From Coniochaeta sp. PMI_546 (lineage: Eukaryota; Ascomycota; Sordariomycetes; Coniochaetales; Coniochaetaceae): 64,000 bases of DNA. A model generated the notes under the pieces. The model ran no database searches. It was given only the letters and a program-made list of their open reading frames with translations, and had not been told where the DNA came from. This document shows, in pieces, positions 44,901-56,367 of this stretch; the stretch's first letter is position 1, and each line of letters begins with the position of its first letter. The stretch lies in assembly GCA_021432605.1 (NCBI GenBank), contig MU271157.1, forward strand, positions 310,001-374,000, read 5' to 3'. The translations under genes and the position numbers were made by a program.

Positions 44901-46328
44901 GGTTTGTCTTGCAGATACTGGAGGCGTCTCGACCGGTGGAGTTGCCGGGAACGCTCCAGGGAGGTCTAGCTTACTGGTCTCACTGGGAACCACGGTTTTA
45001 GCACTCCTGTCACTTGTGACGCTTCGGTCGCTGAGGGTCCTGTCTTTGAAACTGGGCCTGTCGCTGACAGTTGGGTCGCCAAAAGTCTTGTCGCTGGAAG
45101 TCGCGGAATCGGTCCTACGTGTCGAATTCTTCCGCGGTGACATCCGCTCCGTGCTTCGTGGAGGCACCACAGGCTCCCGGCGCATACCTGGGCTCATCAA
45201 AGGTGCCGGAACAAGATCTCTGTCGGGTTGCTGCAGGGTCCTCAGCGGATCCATCGGCGGCCGTCGCCTCTCCGGCGGCTTCTCCTCGACCGGCCTAGGT
45301 TGCTCCGGGGGCGGTGTTGCATAGTTGCCATTAGCTCCGTTCCGAGATATAGGGCGGAGACTAGATGTATCTTCGCTTCGTGTGGCAAAGGAATTCGCTA
45401 CCGAGTCCTGACTCTTGTTGCTGACAGCTAGACGGCGTAAAGAGCCCTCCTGAGGCCTAGAACTGGTGGTGTCGAAGCTTCTGGCAGGCGAAGAGCCTCC
45501 GTTGGCCATCATTGCACCGCGAGATGGCGGTGGTTGGGGTGGAGTACGGGACTGGTCGGATGGCGTGACCAGGGTACTTGAAGTGGACGACACTGTACTT
45601 CCACCGACTTGGCCACTCATCGCAGGAGACAACCTTGGAGCAGGCGGCCTGTTTGCTCGTCCGGCCTGAGCACCACCCAGCACCTGATCGAGCTCACGCT
45701 GGTCGAAGCCAGTCAAGATCGGCGTCCTCCCTCCGGTGTATTTATGATAGATCTTGATCAGGCTGGAAATGAAGAACTTCTTCTCCTTGTCGGTCTGAGC
45801 TTGCCAATAGTACGGCTTTCCAAGTGTTATGAGGAATCCCACATCTCCGGCCCACTCTTGGTGATCCGCATTAGCTGTCGCGCTGGTGTAGGACTCAATG
45901 GCGGTGAGGTCGTCGAGGTTCCATGTCTTGCCGATAGAGAAGGTGCCGTTCGGATTCTCCTTTGACTTGTGTACACGTACTCTGCCGGACTTGCGAACAG
46001 CGACGATGATTGTGCGTTGCTTCTCAGAAGAGGGAGTTCGTTGGTGTGGTGCTGGGGGCGCGGTCGGAGAGCCAGAATATTCCGTGACCTTGATGTGTGT
46101 TATGTAGGTTTCAAGGACTGCGACAAAGGAAGAAAACGATAGTTAGCTCCGTAGCAGTTATGCGACCGTAGAGGCATTGTTATGATTCCACATAAAGAAT
46201 GTTTCGTGATGCTGCAGCTTACCGGAGCCATCATCGTCTTTCTTGCTGAAGCAGCTGTCGATGATCCTCCTCTTCTCATCTTCGAATAGCTCCGCCCTTG
46301 TCCTGTCTCTCCCTGTTGGTAGTGCCAT
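41915..46328 (-). CDS. SEC3: Exocyst complex component Sec3
   Basis: Four exons: 46328-46223, 46117-44100, 44049-42926 and 42872-41915, with introns of 105, 50 and 53 nt. The product is 1401 aa, close to the yeast protein (1336 aa). Sec3 marks sites of polarised exocytosis and tethers secretory vesicles to the plasma membrane. The N-terminal Sec3-PIP2-binding, PH-like domain spans roughly residues 36-165 (VLETYITHIKVTEY, GRVRVHKSKENPNGTFSIGKTWNLDDL, FISSLIKIYHKYTGG). A long Pro/Ser/Thr-rich disordered linker follows (about 165-620). Then comes the coiled-coil/helical-rod exocyst region in exons 2-4 (LNDDIAYIEAQGQGLQVQAANQKLL, FIVDFFHATSLEQADFPDV, MRIFPQFLTTVENML). A short Gly run (GGGGGG) sits in the C-terminal rod. 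The start ATG at 46328 is supported by MALPTGRDRTRAELFEDEKRRII, typical of fungal Sec3. Confidence 0.93.
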
Positions 46329-47861
46329 TGCGACCAGCTTCGGAGCCCCCTCCTCGGTCTACTTCGGGTTGGGATCCAAAGGGCAGCTTCATGAAGTTTC
46401 GGGCAGCGCGGACTCGGCGGGCGACGAGTGCATCTTTGGCGTGGACCACTATGTGCGCCCCACAGGGCGTGTATCTTAGAGAGTAGTCGAGGAACGGAAT
46501 TGACGCAAATCGAGCAGTTGAAAGCAAGGACAGGAACAGTTTGGAAAAGACGTGATGATTGTATAAGGTGGTCAGAATGCTACGACCAGACTGGAGCGAA
46601 TAGTAGGTGATGAGGCTTGACCCCTTCAATATGCCGCGCTACTAAGGTAACGTGCCGCCAATGAAGGAGGGGCCCGTGCGCCAAGTGTGGCGTACTTGAT
46701 TCAGCCACACTTGAACACCCCGATGCTTTTCGTGATGCTGTTTCGCATCTCTCGTCACAGTGTTTCAGCCATCAATTCAGAGTGGACTTCGCCCAGAAAA
46801 CCCAACATGGAAGCCATGTTATCCCTGGCAGCTATCAGAGGAAGCCCTGTGGGTGAGGAACAATACATGTATCATCAACAATCATCCATCTTTGTTGACG
46901 CTTTACTTCGCACTATGGATCATTTGTAGGAATACTAATTATAGAGAACTTGGACTACTCTGACACTACAAGAAGATTGCGGCCATCTTCCACGAGCTAA
47001 TGCGCTCTCTTGCAAGTGCTCCTACTGCAGTGGTCTCGTTCTTCTGCTCCGTGATCTCGCTGCTGCTTCGGGCCCTTTGACTGACCATCTGGTCTACCCT
47101 GATGTCCGGACCCCTGGTAGCCAGATACACGTTCCTGACAAGAGCGGCTACAAGTGTAATAGTGTTCCATGTGGCCTTAATGTGATAGATCAAGTTGCCT
47201 TCCAAACTCTAGAAAGGTGATATTGGTCCGAGCTCAGGCAAAGAGGGTTCAGGCAGCGGCCGAGTCACACGGTAGTTGCTACCATCAGACTTGAAGCCGC
47301 AGTTATATCCTACTTGTCAGGGAACTCAAAGTAGGTAATCTACCATGTGTAACCCGAATAATCACTGAGCTTGACTTCCCATGATCTAAGTCTATATCCT
47401 GTATCTTAGCATTGATCTGCAACACTTCCCACTTCTACGTTTTAGCGTCCTAACGATTTGCTACGGAAGGCAAAAACGACGTTCATGTCATGTCGAAAGA
47501 GCTGGACAAGCCTTTGATGGCCTGCGTGTGGCTACACACAGGCTCTAGATCTATCCGGTTCTTGTACTTTTTGACCCCCCTAAAGATCTTCACATTGGCT
47601 TTTACTGCGATATAGCTTACCACATCAAGCCTCGACAATTTTAGGTGTAACCGGTCTCCAAGTTTAAGGAATTTGATCATTATATCCAAGGACGGGCAAG
47701 CTTCAGTGTGTAACGGATGGTTTATCATATGCGCCATAGAGAGTATCGATCGATCCGCTCGAACATCATAAGCTCCTGTGAGCAAATGCGTGTGATACAA
47801 AGTTGTTTAGGACTCAACATTGATGACATGCTGATCCAGCCGTCCCGGTCGATTCACACGT
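46329..47861. other. Intergenic region (1.5 kb)
   Basis: It lies upstream of SEC3 and downstream of the CHAT protease gene, so it holds the SEC3 promoter. A minus-strand 79-codon frame at 46966-47205 lacks an ATG at its start and is not called. Confidence 0.4.
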
Positions 47862-50800
47862 TCAAGCAGACGCGAAGCTTAGACCAGCTAAGCCGCGCCT
47901 AGACATGAACCAAGACCCGTGAAGCACAAACGCAGCCCAGTGATAAGGGTGTTGCGTGCCACCCTCACGTCTAGCCTTCAACCGCAGAGCGGTCTTTTGG
48001 ACCGCCACCGCAAGATCGACCAGGCCACCGCCGTTCGTGTTGAGGTTGCCATCGAGGACCTCGGTGAAGACCCTTGCTGTGCCAACCTGCACCTTCCACA
48101 TGGTACCGATGACAGACGTTGCTCCCGCGCAGAGTAGAGCACTGACGATCCCGAGCGGTTCATCGCCCTGGCTGTGGACCTCGTTTGCTGAGCCGCAGGC
48201 AATGAGCGTAAGACAAGACGTCTTGACGTCAATAGCAAACATGTCCGATGCGGTAAAGACATCACGGTGCCCACGGGCTGGGTCGTCGAGGACCAGCCCC
48301 TGCAGAAGCATGTTCGACGCTGATGACTCACAGTGGCCGAAGAAGTACATGTAGTCCGCCTCGAAGGCGGCCACAAGCCTCTCCCGCGTCACCTCGCTGC
48401 CGAACGCCGTCACGGAGACGGGGCGACGTTTTTCGGCAACCTCGCGTACCTTCGCGTATATCATATCGCGCTGGACCATCTGCGTTTCGCTAAGTGCTTC
48501 CGTCTCGGTCCTCTCATAGACGGCGACGTAGGAGCGAGACGTTTGGTCGGAGAGGAGCTCACGCTCGGCTTCCTTGGACACACATTGCTCAAATGTCGTC
48601 ATGCTGGCCGTGTACACGACCGGGTTTCTCTCCAGAAGGCATTTTCTGGAGTCGTCAGATAGTGTGGCGGCATGCAGGGGGACGCCGTGGAGGACGCCGC
48701 TGGGGCAGAAGACAAGGATATCCTTGGGTTCGGTACGTTTGACGACTTCTTGAATCAGCTGTGATAACTTTTGCAGGGGCTCGATTTCAGGGGAGTCAAG
48801 ACTATGCGCCTTGGAGAATCCATCGCCTAGATACTGGGCTTTCCACTGTGCCACTTGGGTGCCGGTTACGCCGGTCAGATACACGTCTACACCGCTAGAT
48901 GACGCGATGAATGCAAAGCAGTGGTCCTCGTAAAACAGCCAGTCGACATAGAATATCCTCCTCGCTGGTTGAGGAGGTGTCTTGACGCTGATACTCTGAA
49001 GTCGTTCGAGCGACGTCGGTTGCCCCTCACGGTAGTCGAGCAGCTGCTTAAGAATAGGATTCTGTTTCATCTCGGCTCGATGAGACTCGAGTTTCTTTCG
49101 TAGGAGAAACTGTCGATCTTCGTTGGCAGTGTCAATCTCTCGGGCTAGGGTCTGCTCGACCGCGCAAATATCAATAAGATTGGCGTCCGCATCGATCAGA
49201 TGCTTGAGAGCCATCGGAATGTTGATACCAAGACCAAGCATGTCGGATATGCTCCTAGCCTTGGAGCGCTGCAACCAGTTCCACGCGCCGACATTGTCGT
49301 CCGCGCTATCGTGTAGCAATAGGGCGATCATGTGGAAGTCTGTCTTGGGATCGCGTTTGCTGCTCATCAACTGCTTTGCTAGGACAGCTCGCTCGCGCGG
49401 GAGGGCGGAAAGGTCATTGCGCTGTATATTGGCCAGACGATCTGCCTCGTTCGCCCACTTGAGAGCCATCTCGTACGATGAGCTCGGTTGGAAGACGGCT
49501 GGGTCAACTTCTACACCGGCTTGATGCCCTTCGACCCAGAGGCGTAGGAGATTGAGGCATGTGGTCTGCTGATGGTTCAGGGGGCCACTTTCCACTGCTT
49601 CGGCATACAGTCTTGCCGCGGTCGTGAAATTGTCAGATACTGCGGGCCTTTGCTCTAGCTGCCAGAGAAGTTTCCGACTGTTGGCAACATATGTCTTCGC
49701 GCTCATAGCACGCCAGTTTTGCGAGTGTCCGGAAGCTTCGAACAGGTCTAGTGCTTGTTGGTAGTACTGCAACGCTTCTCTGCTGAAGGCTTGCAACTCG
49801 TCCATCGTTTTCGCGGTCTGAGACTTAATTTGAGGGATGAAGGCTCTGTTTTGCAAGGCCTTTGCTCTCCAGATGGTGGCTTGCCAGTCGTCGAGCTGCT
49901 CGCATGCTTGTTCGATAACTGTGTCAAAGCAGCTTGCCAACCGCTCAACCTGTTCATACCCTCTGAACGTGTACTGAGTGATGTACACGTGACAAAGGTT
50001 ACATAACCTTTCAACCTCCGAAGCCCTTGCAGACATCGTCGGTGTTCTTCGTATGATTGCTTGGACGTTCTGCAGTTCGTCGCGGAGAATCTTGAGCTCA
50101 GACTCGGTATCTGGGGCTTCTGTTACAGCTTTCAATGCCGTTTCAAAAGGATCAGTCCCGAGCATAGCCATGAGCTGCCTAGGTAACACTTCCGGGCGCC
50201 TTGATAAGCACTCGACTGCTTTGGCATCGTCTCCGATTGACGTATACAAATCGAAAAGCGTCGTCAGTACAAGAGAGATCATGGCGGGCGCATCGCAATC
50301 CTCGATCCTCCTGTAGAAGTGTTCCAGATAATCCAAGCCTCTGGCTGTCTTAGGCTTCAACGACTGCCATTCGAGGATTTTGACGATCGAAACCGACCCT
50401 CCCGCAGGCCCTCTGGAGCAGATGTCTGTCACCCGCAGCCACTCCTCTTCCACCTTGACCTGTAGTGCTTCAGGAGGGGTCAGGAACTCCCCTGTATTGA
50501 TATTGATAATGGCGCCAAGACATCGATTAACGGAAGACCAGTTACCAACACTCTCCATTTTTGCCATGATCTGCCACAGCTCTGCGGTATCGTCAACGAT
50601 AGAAGCGCTCTCGTCTCTGTGGTATTGGATCAGGTCTATGCGTATGTCGAGAGCGCCAGAAACGTGCCCTGCTGTGTTGTACAGATCTGCGGCAGAATTG
50701 AGGGATTCTCTCCACGCAGCGCCACCAATGGTCAGCCTCAGTTTGTCCCCATACTCCCAGAGCATCTCAGCGCGCTCTAGGTCTGACAGGCCTTCTTCAC

Positions 50801-51453
50801 TAAGAATAGACTGGATCATAGACGTGTTGTTTTCCGACTCGTCTGAGAAGTCGGATATCTTTGCAACCTTGATCGCGTCGCTGTAACGCTTCTCAGACAG
50901 CAGGTGGTGCATAAGCGAGGACTGAAAGTCTGCGGAGAAGAAAGGCAGAGGCGTCTCAGGTTGATAAGACATAATTCTTGCCATGGCTAGCAAGTTGTGA
51001 TACACACTCGCGATAGTGACCTGGCCAGGTGAGAAAACAAGCTTGATATTGCCAATCCACTGGAACTTGACATACCATATGTTTGCTGAAGCTCTCCACC
51101 GGCTGGCCCAGCACGTAATTCGTGTAGGACTGCAAGGTACGGCGGAGGGGCTCCTTGAACTTGGCGGTCATCGTGCACGTCGACCATGCCATGAAGCTGT
51201 CGAACAGGGCGACGTGAAGGGGATCCAACTCCGGGCTCGTTCTATCTATTCGAGTCTCATACGCCGAAAGCATCATGTGGGCTTCTCCGAACAAGCGCTG
51301 TGCCGTCTTATTGCCCGCAGCTTCCAATATCAGGAGAAGATTGTCAGGGTCCTCAGACAGAGCTAGATCAAAATGACGGTTCGCATCGTTTGGAAGACCC
51401 AAGTCTCGCAGAGACCGGGCTTCTTTCAGGTGCGGGCTGATTGTCGACTCCAT
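47862..51453 (-). CDS. TPR-CHAT caspase-like protease
   Basis: Two exons, 51453-51076 and 51020-47862, with a 55 nt phase-0 intron (GTATGT...GGCCAG), give 1178 aa. The N-terminal 700 residues are helical, with TPR-like repeats (ARSLRDLGLPNDANRHFDLALSEDP; ALQYYQQALDLFEASGH). The C-terminal CHAT domain (about 810-1170, PF12770, clan CD cysteine protease related to caspases and separase) starts at RRIFYVDWLFYEDHCFAFI. It keeps the catalytic dyad: H1022 in YFFGHCESSA and C1068 in LTLIACGSANEV, followed by DEPLGIVSALLCAGATSVIGTMW and HPYHWAAFVLHGSW. The TPR-CHAT order resembles bacterial TPR-CHAT proteases (such as the CRISPR-linked Csx29) and separase-like proteins. It is probably cytosolic and activated through the TPR region. 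The substrate is unknown. It is divergent from the 308-aa gene. Confidence 0.92.
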
Positions 51454-51811
51454 ACTCCATTACCCAGGACCGCTTTCTAGGATTCTCAAATGTTATGGAA
51501 AGAGCACTTGAAAAAATGATGATTCGGAATGGACAATTTGACTCAGCTGGCAACGAGCCTGTGGTTGACAGAAGCTGAAAGGTTGAAACGACGATGCTAC
51601 CTTACTTTGGCTTACTTGCGACCCCGGGACCCGAGTTAGGCGCTTTGGGCCTCTTACATGCAAGCCAAGACAAGAGTGTGCATTTCAGCTCGACCCCTCA
51701 TCATCAGAGCTCGTTAAAATCGCATTAAAAATCCCAGGACGAAGCCTGGATCCTCACGCTTCCCGCGCCCCATCGTCTCATCACTCTCTCATCTCACCGA
51801 GGCATTCGAGA
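51454..51811. promoter_or_regulatory. Bidirectional promoter region of the CHAT / beta-rich gene pair
   Basis: 358 bp between two divergent ATGs, short enough that regulatory elements are likely shared. No specific binding site was identified. Confidence 0.55.
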
Positions 51812-52738
51812 ATGTCGAGTCCCACGGAGGACCAGTACTCCAGCTCTGTCGACCTAGAGGTGGACGACGGGACCGAAACGCTCGGAGACAGCGTCCCCAA
51901 AACCATCACCGACACGCAACGTCGCATCCTCGTGCAGCAAGCCCGTAGCTGGCGAGTGTCTGCCGACGTAGTTGCGCTCGCGCACGGGACGTACGACAAA
52001 AAGCCCGCGAGCCTCATCGGCCTACGGTTCCAATTCTCATTCCAGCCACAGCCTGCCAACCGCCTCTCCAGCGCCGAGCTCAACATCAGCTTCCAGCCTG
52101 GAGACGACGACGGTGAGTTCCCGGCCGTGCCGTGCTTCGCACCGGAGGAAATCCGGGCAGACGCCACAGATGCGTTGATGAAGAAGAACACGCGGTACGG
52201 CGTGTCGGCGTCTGTGGGTGCAGGCATCTCCCCGGTTAGTGTCGACATCGGTGCGGACCGGGGCACCGAGATTGCGTATGTCCAGGAGTTTCGATGCGAT
52301 GTCATTGGGGAGCCCTGGACTAGCGACGAAGCTTACAGCAAGGACTGCGAAGTCGACAATGCTGTGACGTGGCACATGAACGAGCATAAGCTGCTCAAGA
52401 AGGGGATTCCGAGGGAGCTGCGGACTGTGGTCATTGTCAGCCGCAGTCAATCGACATTTCGGGCTAAAGTCAAGGCCAAAGTCAGGACCAACTGGGGACT
52501 TACTTTGTTTGGATCCTTATTCTCGCAAACGAAACCGCTGTTGATTGGAGACTCGGTCGTGTTCGGCGACCAGCCGCCCACAAGCGAGTTCGAGAAGTTA
52601 TCGAGGGAAGAACTCGAGTCCTATGTCGGCCTTGGTCGTCCGTTTGTGGTACGACACCTTCCCATGGCAAGCGGGAAGATGTATAAGCTAACTGATGTAA
52701 CCTGCCAGGTAGCTAATGGTGCTGGCGCCACAATATAG
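51812..52738 (+). CDS. Beta-strand-rich fungal protein of unknown function
   Basis: Single exon, 308 aa, clear ATG. No signal peptide or membrane helix. The sequence alternates short hydrophobic strands: ADVVALAHG, SLIGLRFQFSFQ, SAELNISFQP, VSASVGAGISPVSVDIGADRG (131-151), RTVVIVSRSQSTFRAKVKAKV. It has an Asp/Glu-rich first 30 residues and a charged central loop (DSEAYSKDCEVDN region). It resembles a widespread fungal family whose members share the order strand-pair, A-E-x-N-I-x-F, P-x-E-I, glycine-rich amphipathic strands, W-x-x-x-E, G-I-P and V-I-V; I know no function for that family. The amphipathic glycine/alanine strands leave a pore-forming or membrane-acting role possible, but nothing proves it. 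Its position opposite the CHAT protease is the main clue. Confidence 0.75.
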   Translation: MSSPTEDQYSSSVDLEVDDGTETLGDSVPKTITDTQRRILVQQARSWRVSADVVALAHGTYDKKPASLIGLRFQFSFQPQPANRLSSAELNISFQPGDDDGEFPAVPCFAPEEIRADATDALMKKNTRYGVSASVGAGISPVSVDIGADRGTEIAYVQEFRCDVIGEPWTSDEAYSKDCEVDNAVTWHMNEHKLLKKGIPRELRTVVIVSRSQSTFRAKVKAKVRTNWGLTLFGSLFSQTKPLLIGDSVVFGDQPPTSEFEKLSREELESYVGLGRPFVVRHLPMASGKMYKLTDVTCQVANGAGATI

Positions 52739-52890
52739 AGATGACACTAAGCTTCTAAGCGAAGGCTCAACGGCTGACGGAGCTGGCGACGTGCTCAGTA
52801 AATAAGGTAATCGGGAGCCGAATCAGGTGCCGTAGCTTAGCCAGGCGATGAGGAGACTCTGAGGCTAGAGGGTACCGTTGCATGAGGGAG

Positions 52891-54239
52891 TCATCCGAGA
52901 AGAAACTCGTGTATCAAAGTGTTGTCCGGGTGGTACTGCTTCAGGTACTGAAGAATCGCGGGACATTCCACTCGAGCTCGAAGGTCGATCCACCACACAG
53001 CCACCCGTGCCCTGCAGTACCACAAGTAGAGTAGCAAGAGTGCAACAGGGTCTTTGGCATGCAGTAGAAGCTTGAATGAAGTGGGCATCTGTGTCAAAAA
53101 CGGAAGTACCCTGCCGGTCGTGAGGTGACTATCAGACAAGCTGTACAGCTTGGAGACAGCATGAGATGCAGTTAAGAATGGGCTGCTTTCTGCTGTGGAT
53201 GATTCATCGACTTTGCAAAGTTCCGCCAGACGAGGGGGAATGCCATCAATGCCGACGCTCGGCAACGGGGCATGTATCTGAGCATAAGTGCTTGCCGCTC
53301 CGCTGAACAAGCTATCGGGCCTCAGAGGATCTGCCATATGCCAAACTGCCATTTTACCCTCACCCATGCGCATCCACTCCAGGTCCGAGGGACTTGTGGC
53401 TTTGAGCGGCCATGATTCGCTTGCCGAGGTTGCGTCGAGGGAAGAGAATGCCAGGACACCGAGAGTAGACGCCGTGGCCCAAAGTGCATCTTTGTCGCCG
53501 GGTTCCACAGGACCGGCGAGGCACGCTCTGAATAGTGATGTGCACTGAGATATGTGGTACAATTCCTGAGGCGACCCATGACTGGGTAGTTGCGTGGTCA
53601 GGGAACGACAGTGGGCAGCCGTCAATGCGAGTATGCCATGCATCAAGAAAGGGCGCTGGACTCCCATGTTAGTTCACGGTAGCGGGCAAACCAAATCAAA
53701 TGGGACTCACTATGAGCGCCAATCTGATGAGCTCGTCTTTGAGGCCTTTCCATGGGGTATCGTCCCGCAAGTGGATGGACTGGGTCTTATACACACTCAA
53801 AAGCTCAAGACTCCGTCGGTCGACGGTGAATGATGTGGTAGCGTCGGCTGTCCACAGGTTGCTACCGATCGAAGGCTGGGGTGACTGCATGGCCACCAGG
53901 TTCGGCTGTTTGGAAGCCATGAGTTCGAAAGAGTGCCGCTCGGAGCTTGGATGGAGGTCCGGGAGGGTAGGTGATATGAAATTGCATAAGACTCCGTAGG
54001 TAGAGCACCTCTGGCACTGAGGCCTGCTTTCATCACACTATCGGCGAAGGCTCTTCAGTCAGCTCTCAGTGCGAAAGGCGGGTGAACCGTGTGCGAGTCA
54101 AAACAAGCTTTACTTTTAGTTTCCTCAGCTTGCAGTTCCGGCAGCCAGATCTCGACCTCTTCGTCACTGACTGGTTAGAACCCCTGTAAGTCGCAACTGC
54201 AGTATTCTCTTTGCCCCGGACTTCGAGTGCGTCGACCAT
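52891..54239 (-). CDS. Zn2Cys6 transcription factor with Fungal_trans_2-type C-terminus
   Basis: Three exons, 54239-54114, 54037-53711 and 53655-52891; introns of 76 and 55 nt are phase 0, the first inside the zinc cluster (donor GTAAAG) and the second with GTGAGT and AACTAAC. The product is 405 aa. The binuclear cluster follows the classical C-x2-C-x6-C-x6-C-x2-C-x6-C spacing across the exon 1/2 junction (CRNCKLRKLKC, then CQRC and VLC). The remaining part is helical, with RPFLMHGILALTAAHC, the usual Fungal_trans_2 signature. Nuclear DNA-binding regulator. A start at the upstream ATG 54314 would add 25 residues. Its divergent neighbour is an NAD(P)-dependent reductase 517 bp away, a typical pathway-specific arrangement, although no larger cluster is seen. 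Confidence 0.9.
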
Positions 54240-54756
54240 CGTGTCTAAGAATCGAGGAATGTGTCTTGAGCTTGCATACTTGGTGCATTGTCTGATTGAT
54301 GGTTTTGTCCGCATCAGGATATCCGGATGTCCTTCCCATGTCTACCTAGGTAGCTAAGTGTGCAGGTGTGATCTCCTATGTCCCCTAATCTCCGGGTCTA
54401 ACCTCAAATCGGATTCGCCTCTCCACGCTAACTCTTCGTCGCATTTACACGGGACCAACTTGCTTTGAGCTCGGGTTGACGTGATGCTGATTGGTTGCTG
54501 TATTGAATGGTGCCTCATCCCAACGTTGGCCACCAGACTTTGGCAACGGAAGATGCGATAGAACGTTGCTTGACCCTACGCAACTACCGGTTACTCCTTG
54601 CCGCAAGCACGAGTATAAAGCCATGGCCAGATCGCACCGAGTGATGGGCAGGATGATTGCATTGACTCGCCGTCCATCTTCCCAACAGTGCCATTGTCGT
54701 CTTAAACCCTCGTCTTGAACATCTTGTCCTCTTTTCTCCCAAACATACTCTCCAAC
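54240..54756. other. Divergent intergenic region (517 bp)
   Basis: Shared upstream region of the Zn2Cys6 factor and the reductase gene. No motif was identified with confidence. Confidence 0.4.
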
Positions 54757-55665
54757 ATGAAAGTTTTCGTCACCGGCGCGACCGGCAACATTGGCTCGGC
54801 TCTTGTCCGGGAGCTGCTCTCGGCAGGCCACTCCGTCTTGGGTCTCACACGCACTGACGCCGGCGCCGACAAGCTCAAGGCCGCTGGCGCTGAGCCACTG
54901 TACGGTACACTCGCGGACCTGGAGGTTCTCAAGAAAGCCTCGGCCGAGTGCGACGCCGTTGCGCATCTAGCCTTCATTCACAACTTCAACGATTACCTGG
55001 GCGCCTGCGCGACCGATCGCGCCGTCATCGCGGCTATGGCAGAGGCTATGGCCGCAGCTGGCGGGAACAAGGCACTGGTCATCACTTCCGGCACAATGAT
55101 GCTCGAAAAGGGCAGAGTCGGCTCAGAGCACGACGGCACTGATGTCAACGACTCGATGGGGGCGGCCCGTGGTGCCTCAGAAGACGTCGCCCTCGGCTTT
55201 GTCAAGCAGGGTGTGCGAGCCATGGTGATGCGATTTCCGCCCGTTGTGCATGGACTTGGCAGCCTTGGGTTTGTTGGACTTCTGCTCCAGGCAGCCAAGA
55301 GAGATGGAAAGGTCACGTATGTCGGTAGTGGTGACAACCGCTGGTGTGCGGTGCATACTCTCGATGCTGTTCGCGCCTTCAGGCTGGCTCTAGAGAAGGG
55401 AGAGGCCGGGGCTGTGTTCCACGCTGTTGCTGAAGAAGGGGTACCGGTGAAAGAGGTGGTCCATGCGATTGGGCAGAAGATGGGTCTGCCCGTCGAGACC
55501 AAGACGCCGGCAGAGGCCCAAGAAGTGTTCGGTTTCATGGCACTAGCAATTGGGGCAGACAATCCAGCCACAAGCGAGACGACACAGGCGGCCTTGGGTT
55601 GGACCCCAGTGCAGCCAGGGCTGCTGAAGGATATCGAGGGAGACTTGCTGCAGCAATCTGCTTGA
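54757..55665 (+). CDS. NAD(P)-dependent epimerase/reductase (extended SDR-like)
   Basis: Single exon, 302 aa from the ATG at 54757; the frame extends upstream only from a TTG. The Rossmann motif TGATGNIG is at residues 6-13, with GHSVLGLTRTDAGADKL and DAVAHLAFIHNF following. The catalytic region is ALVITSGTMML, and WCAVHTLDAVRAFRLALEKG marks the extended SDR C-terminal part, so it belongs to the NAD-dependent epimerase/dehydratase-type superfamily often annotated NAD-dependent epimerase or 3-beta-hydroxysteroid dehydrogenase-like. The usual YxxxK is not clear in the expected window, so the catalytic class is uncertain. Cytosolic. Substrate unknown; it is possibly controlled by the adjacent Zn2Cys6 factor. 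Confidence 0.88.
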   Translation: MKVFVTGATGNIGSALVRELLSAGHSVLGLTRTDAGADKLKAAGAEPLYGTLADLEVLKKASAECDAVAHLAFIHNFNDYLGACATDRAVIAAMAEAMAAAGGNKALVITSGTMMLEKGRVGSEHDGTDVNDSMGAARGASEDVALGFVKQGVRAMVMRFPPVVHGLGSLGFVGLLLQAAKRDGKVTYVGSGDNRWCAVHTLDAVRAFRLALEKGEAGAVFHAVAEEGVPVKEVVHAIGQKMGLPVETKTPAEAQEVFGFMALAIGADNPATSETTQAALGWTPVQPGLLKDIEGDLLQQSA

Positions 55666-56367
55666 CCTTCTCATGAGGTATGTTGTGATGTTTCGTCGCA
55701 CTTATTTCAGCACGAGGCTTTGTTAACACCGGAGAGTAGTCTTTTGCCTCAAGGACTTGTCCGATCCGACTCCTCTTCACTAATATCAGGCGTTGGCAAT
55801 ACTCGTCACAAGATTGTGAAGGTTGTGCTGGCTATATAACTGCTAGATTTGTCTACGATACCTGTCATAGGCCCTTGTTGCCAGCCTTCCATCTACTAGT
55901 TAGTGCTGTTCTCCGTATACGAAGTCACGTCTCTAGTGCGTTGCGCGTTGAGTACCCTATACAAATCTCGTCTATCTCCACCTCGGGTTTCAAAACTGTG
56001 ATGTATGCAACTGTCAGTCGTACGGTCGTTGTTGAATGCTTAGTTCCGGTGATAGTGGCATGCAAAGCAAACTGGTCGGCAGTCCTAGACCTGCGATATG
56101 AGGTCCAGCACGATCGCGCTCAGAGTCCCTTTTCAATATGCAACATCGAAGCGAAATGTCTCTCTTCATACACCACTATGAATGCCCCAGCTCCATCCAG
56201 TTACAATAAACTCCTGCTCATACCCGCTCTCCCAAAACCAAAAACATCAGGAAAGCTTAAGTTCTTGGTCAAAGGCTATGCAGACACCAATCGACTTTCT
56301 GTTGCAGACGTTGCCTCTCGCATACACCAATGCTCATAATATAAACAACCAACGCAAAAACATAATG
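55666..56367. other. Convergent intergenic region (702 bp)
   Basis: 3' flanks of the reductase and the ASCH-domain gene. A 154-codon frame at 55875-56339 starts from TTG and lacks coding character. Confidence 0.4.

Noticed and set aside
46966-47205. 79-codon minus-strand frame
   Set aside because: TTG start and no recognisable product.
52815-52875. tRNA-like A box (TAGCTTAGCCAGG)
   Set aside because: No matching B box or cloverleaf follows.
55875-56339. 154-codon plus-strand frame
   Set aside because: TTG start, no motif, in the 3' gap between convergent genes.
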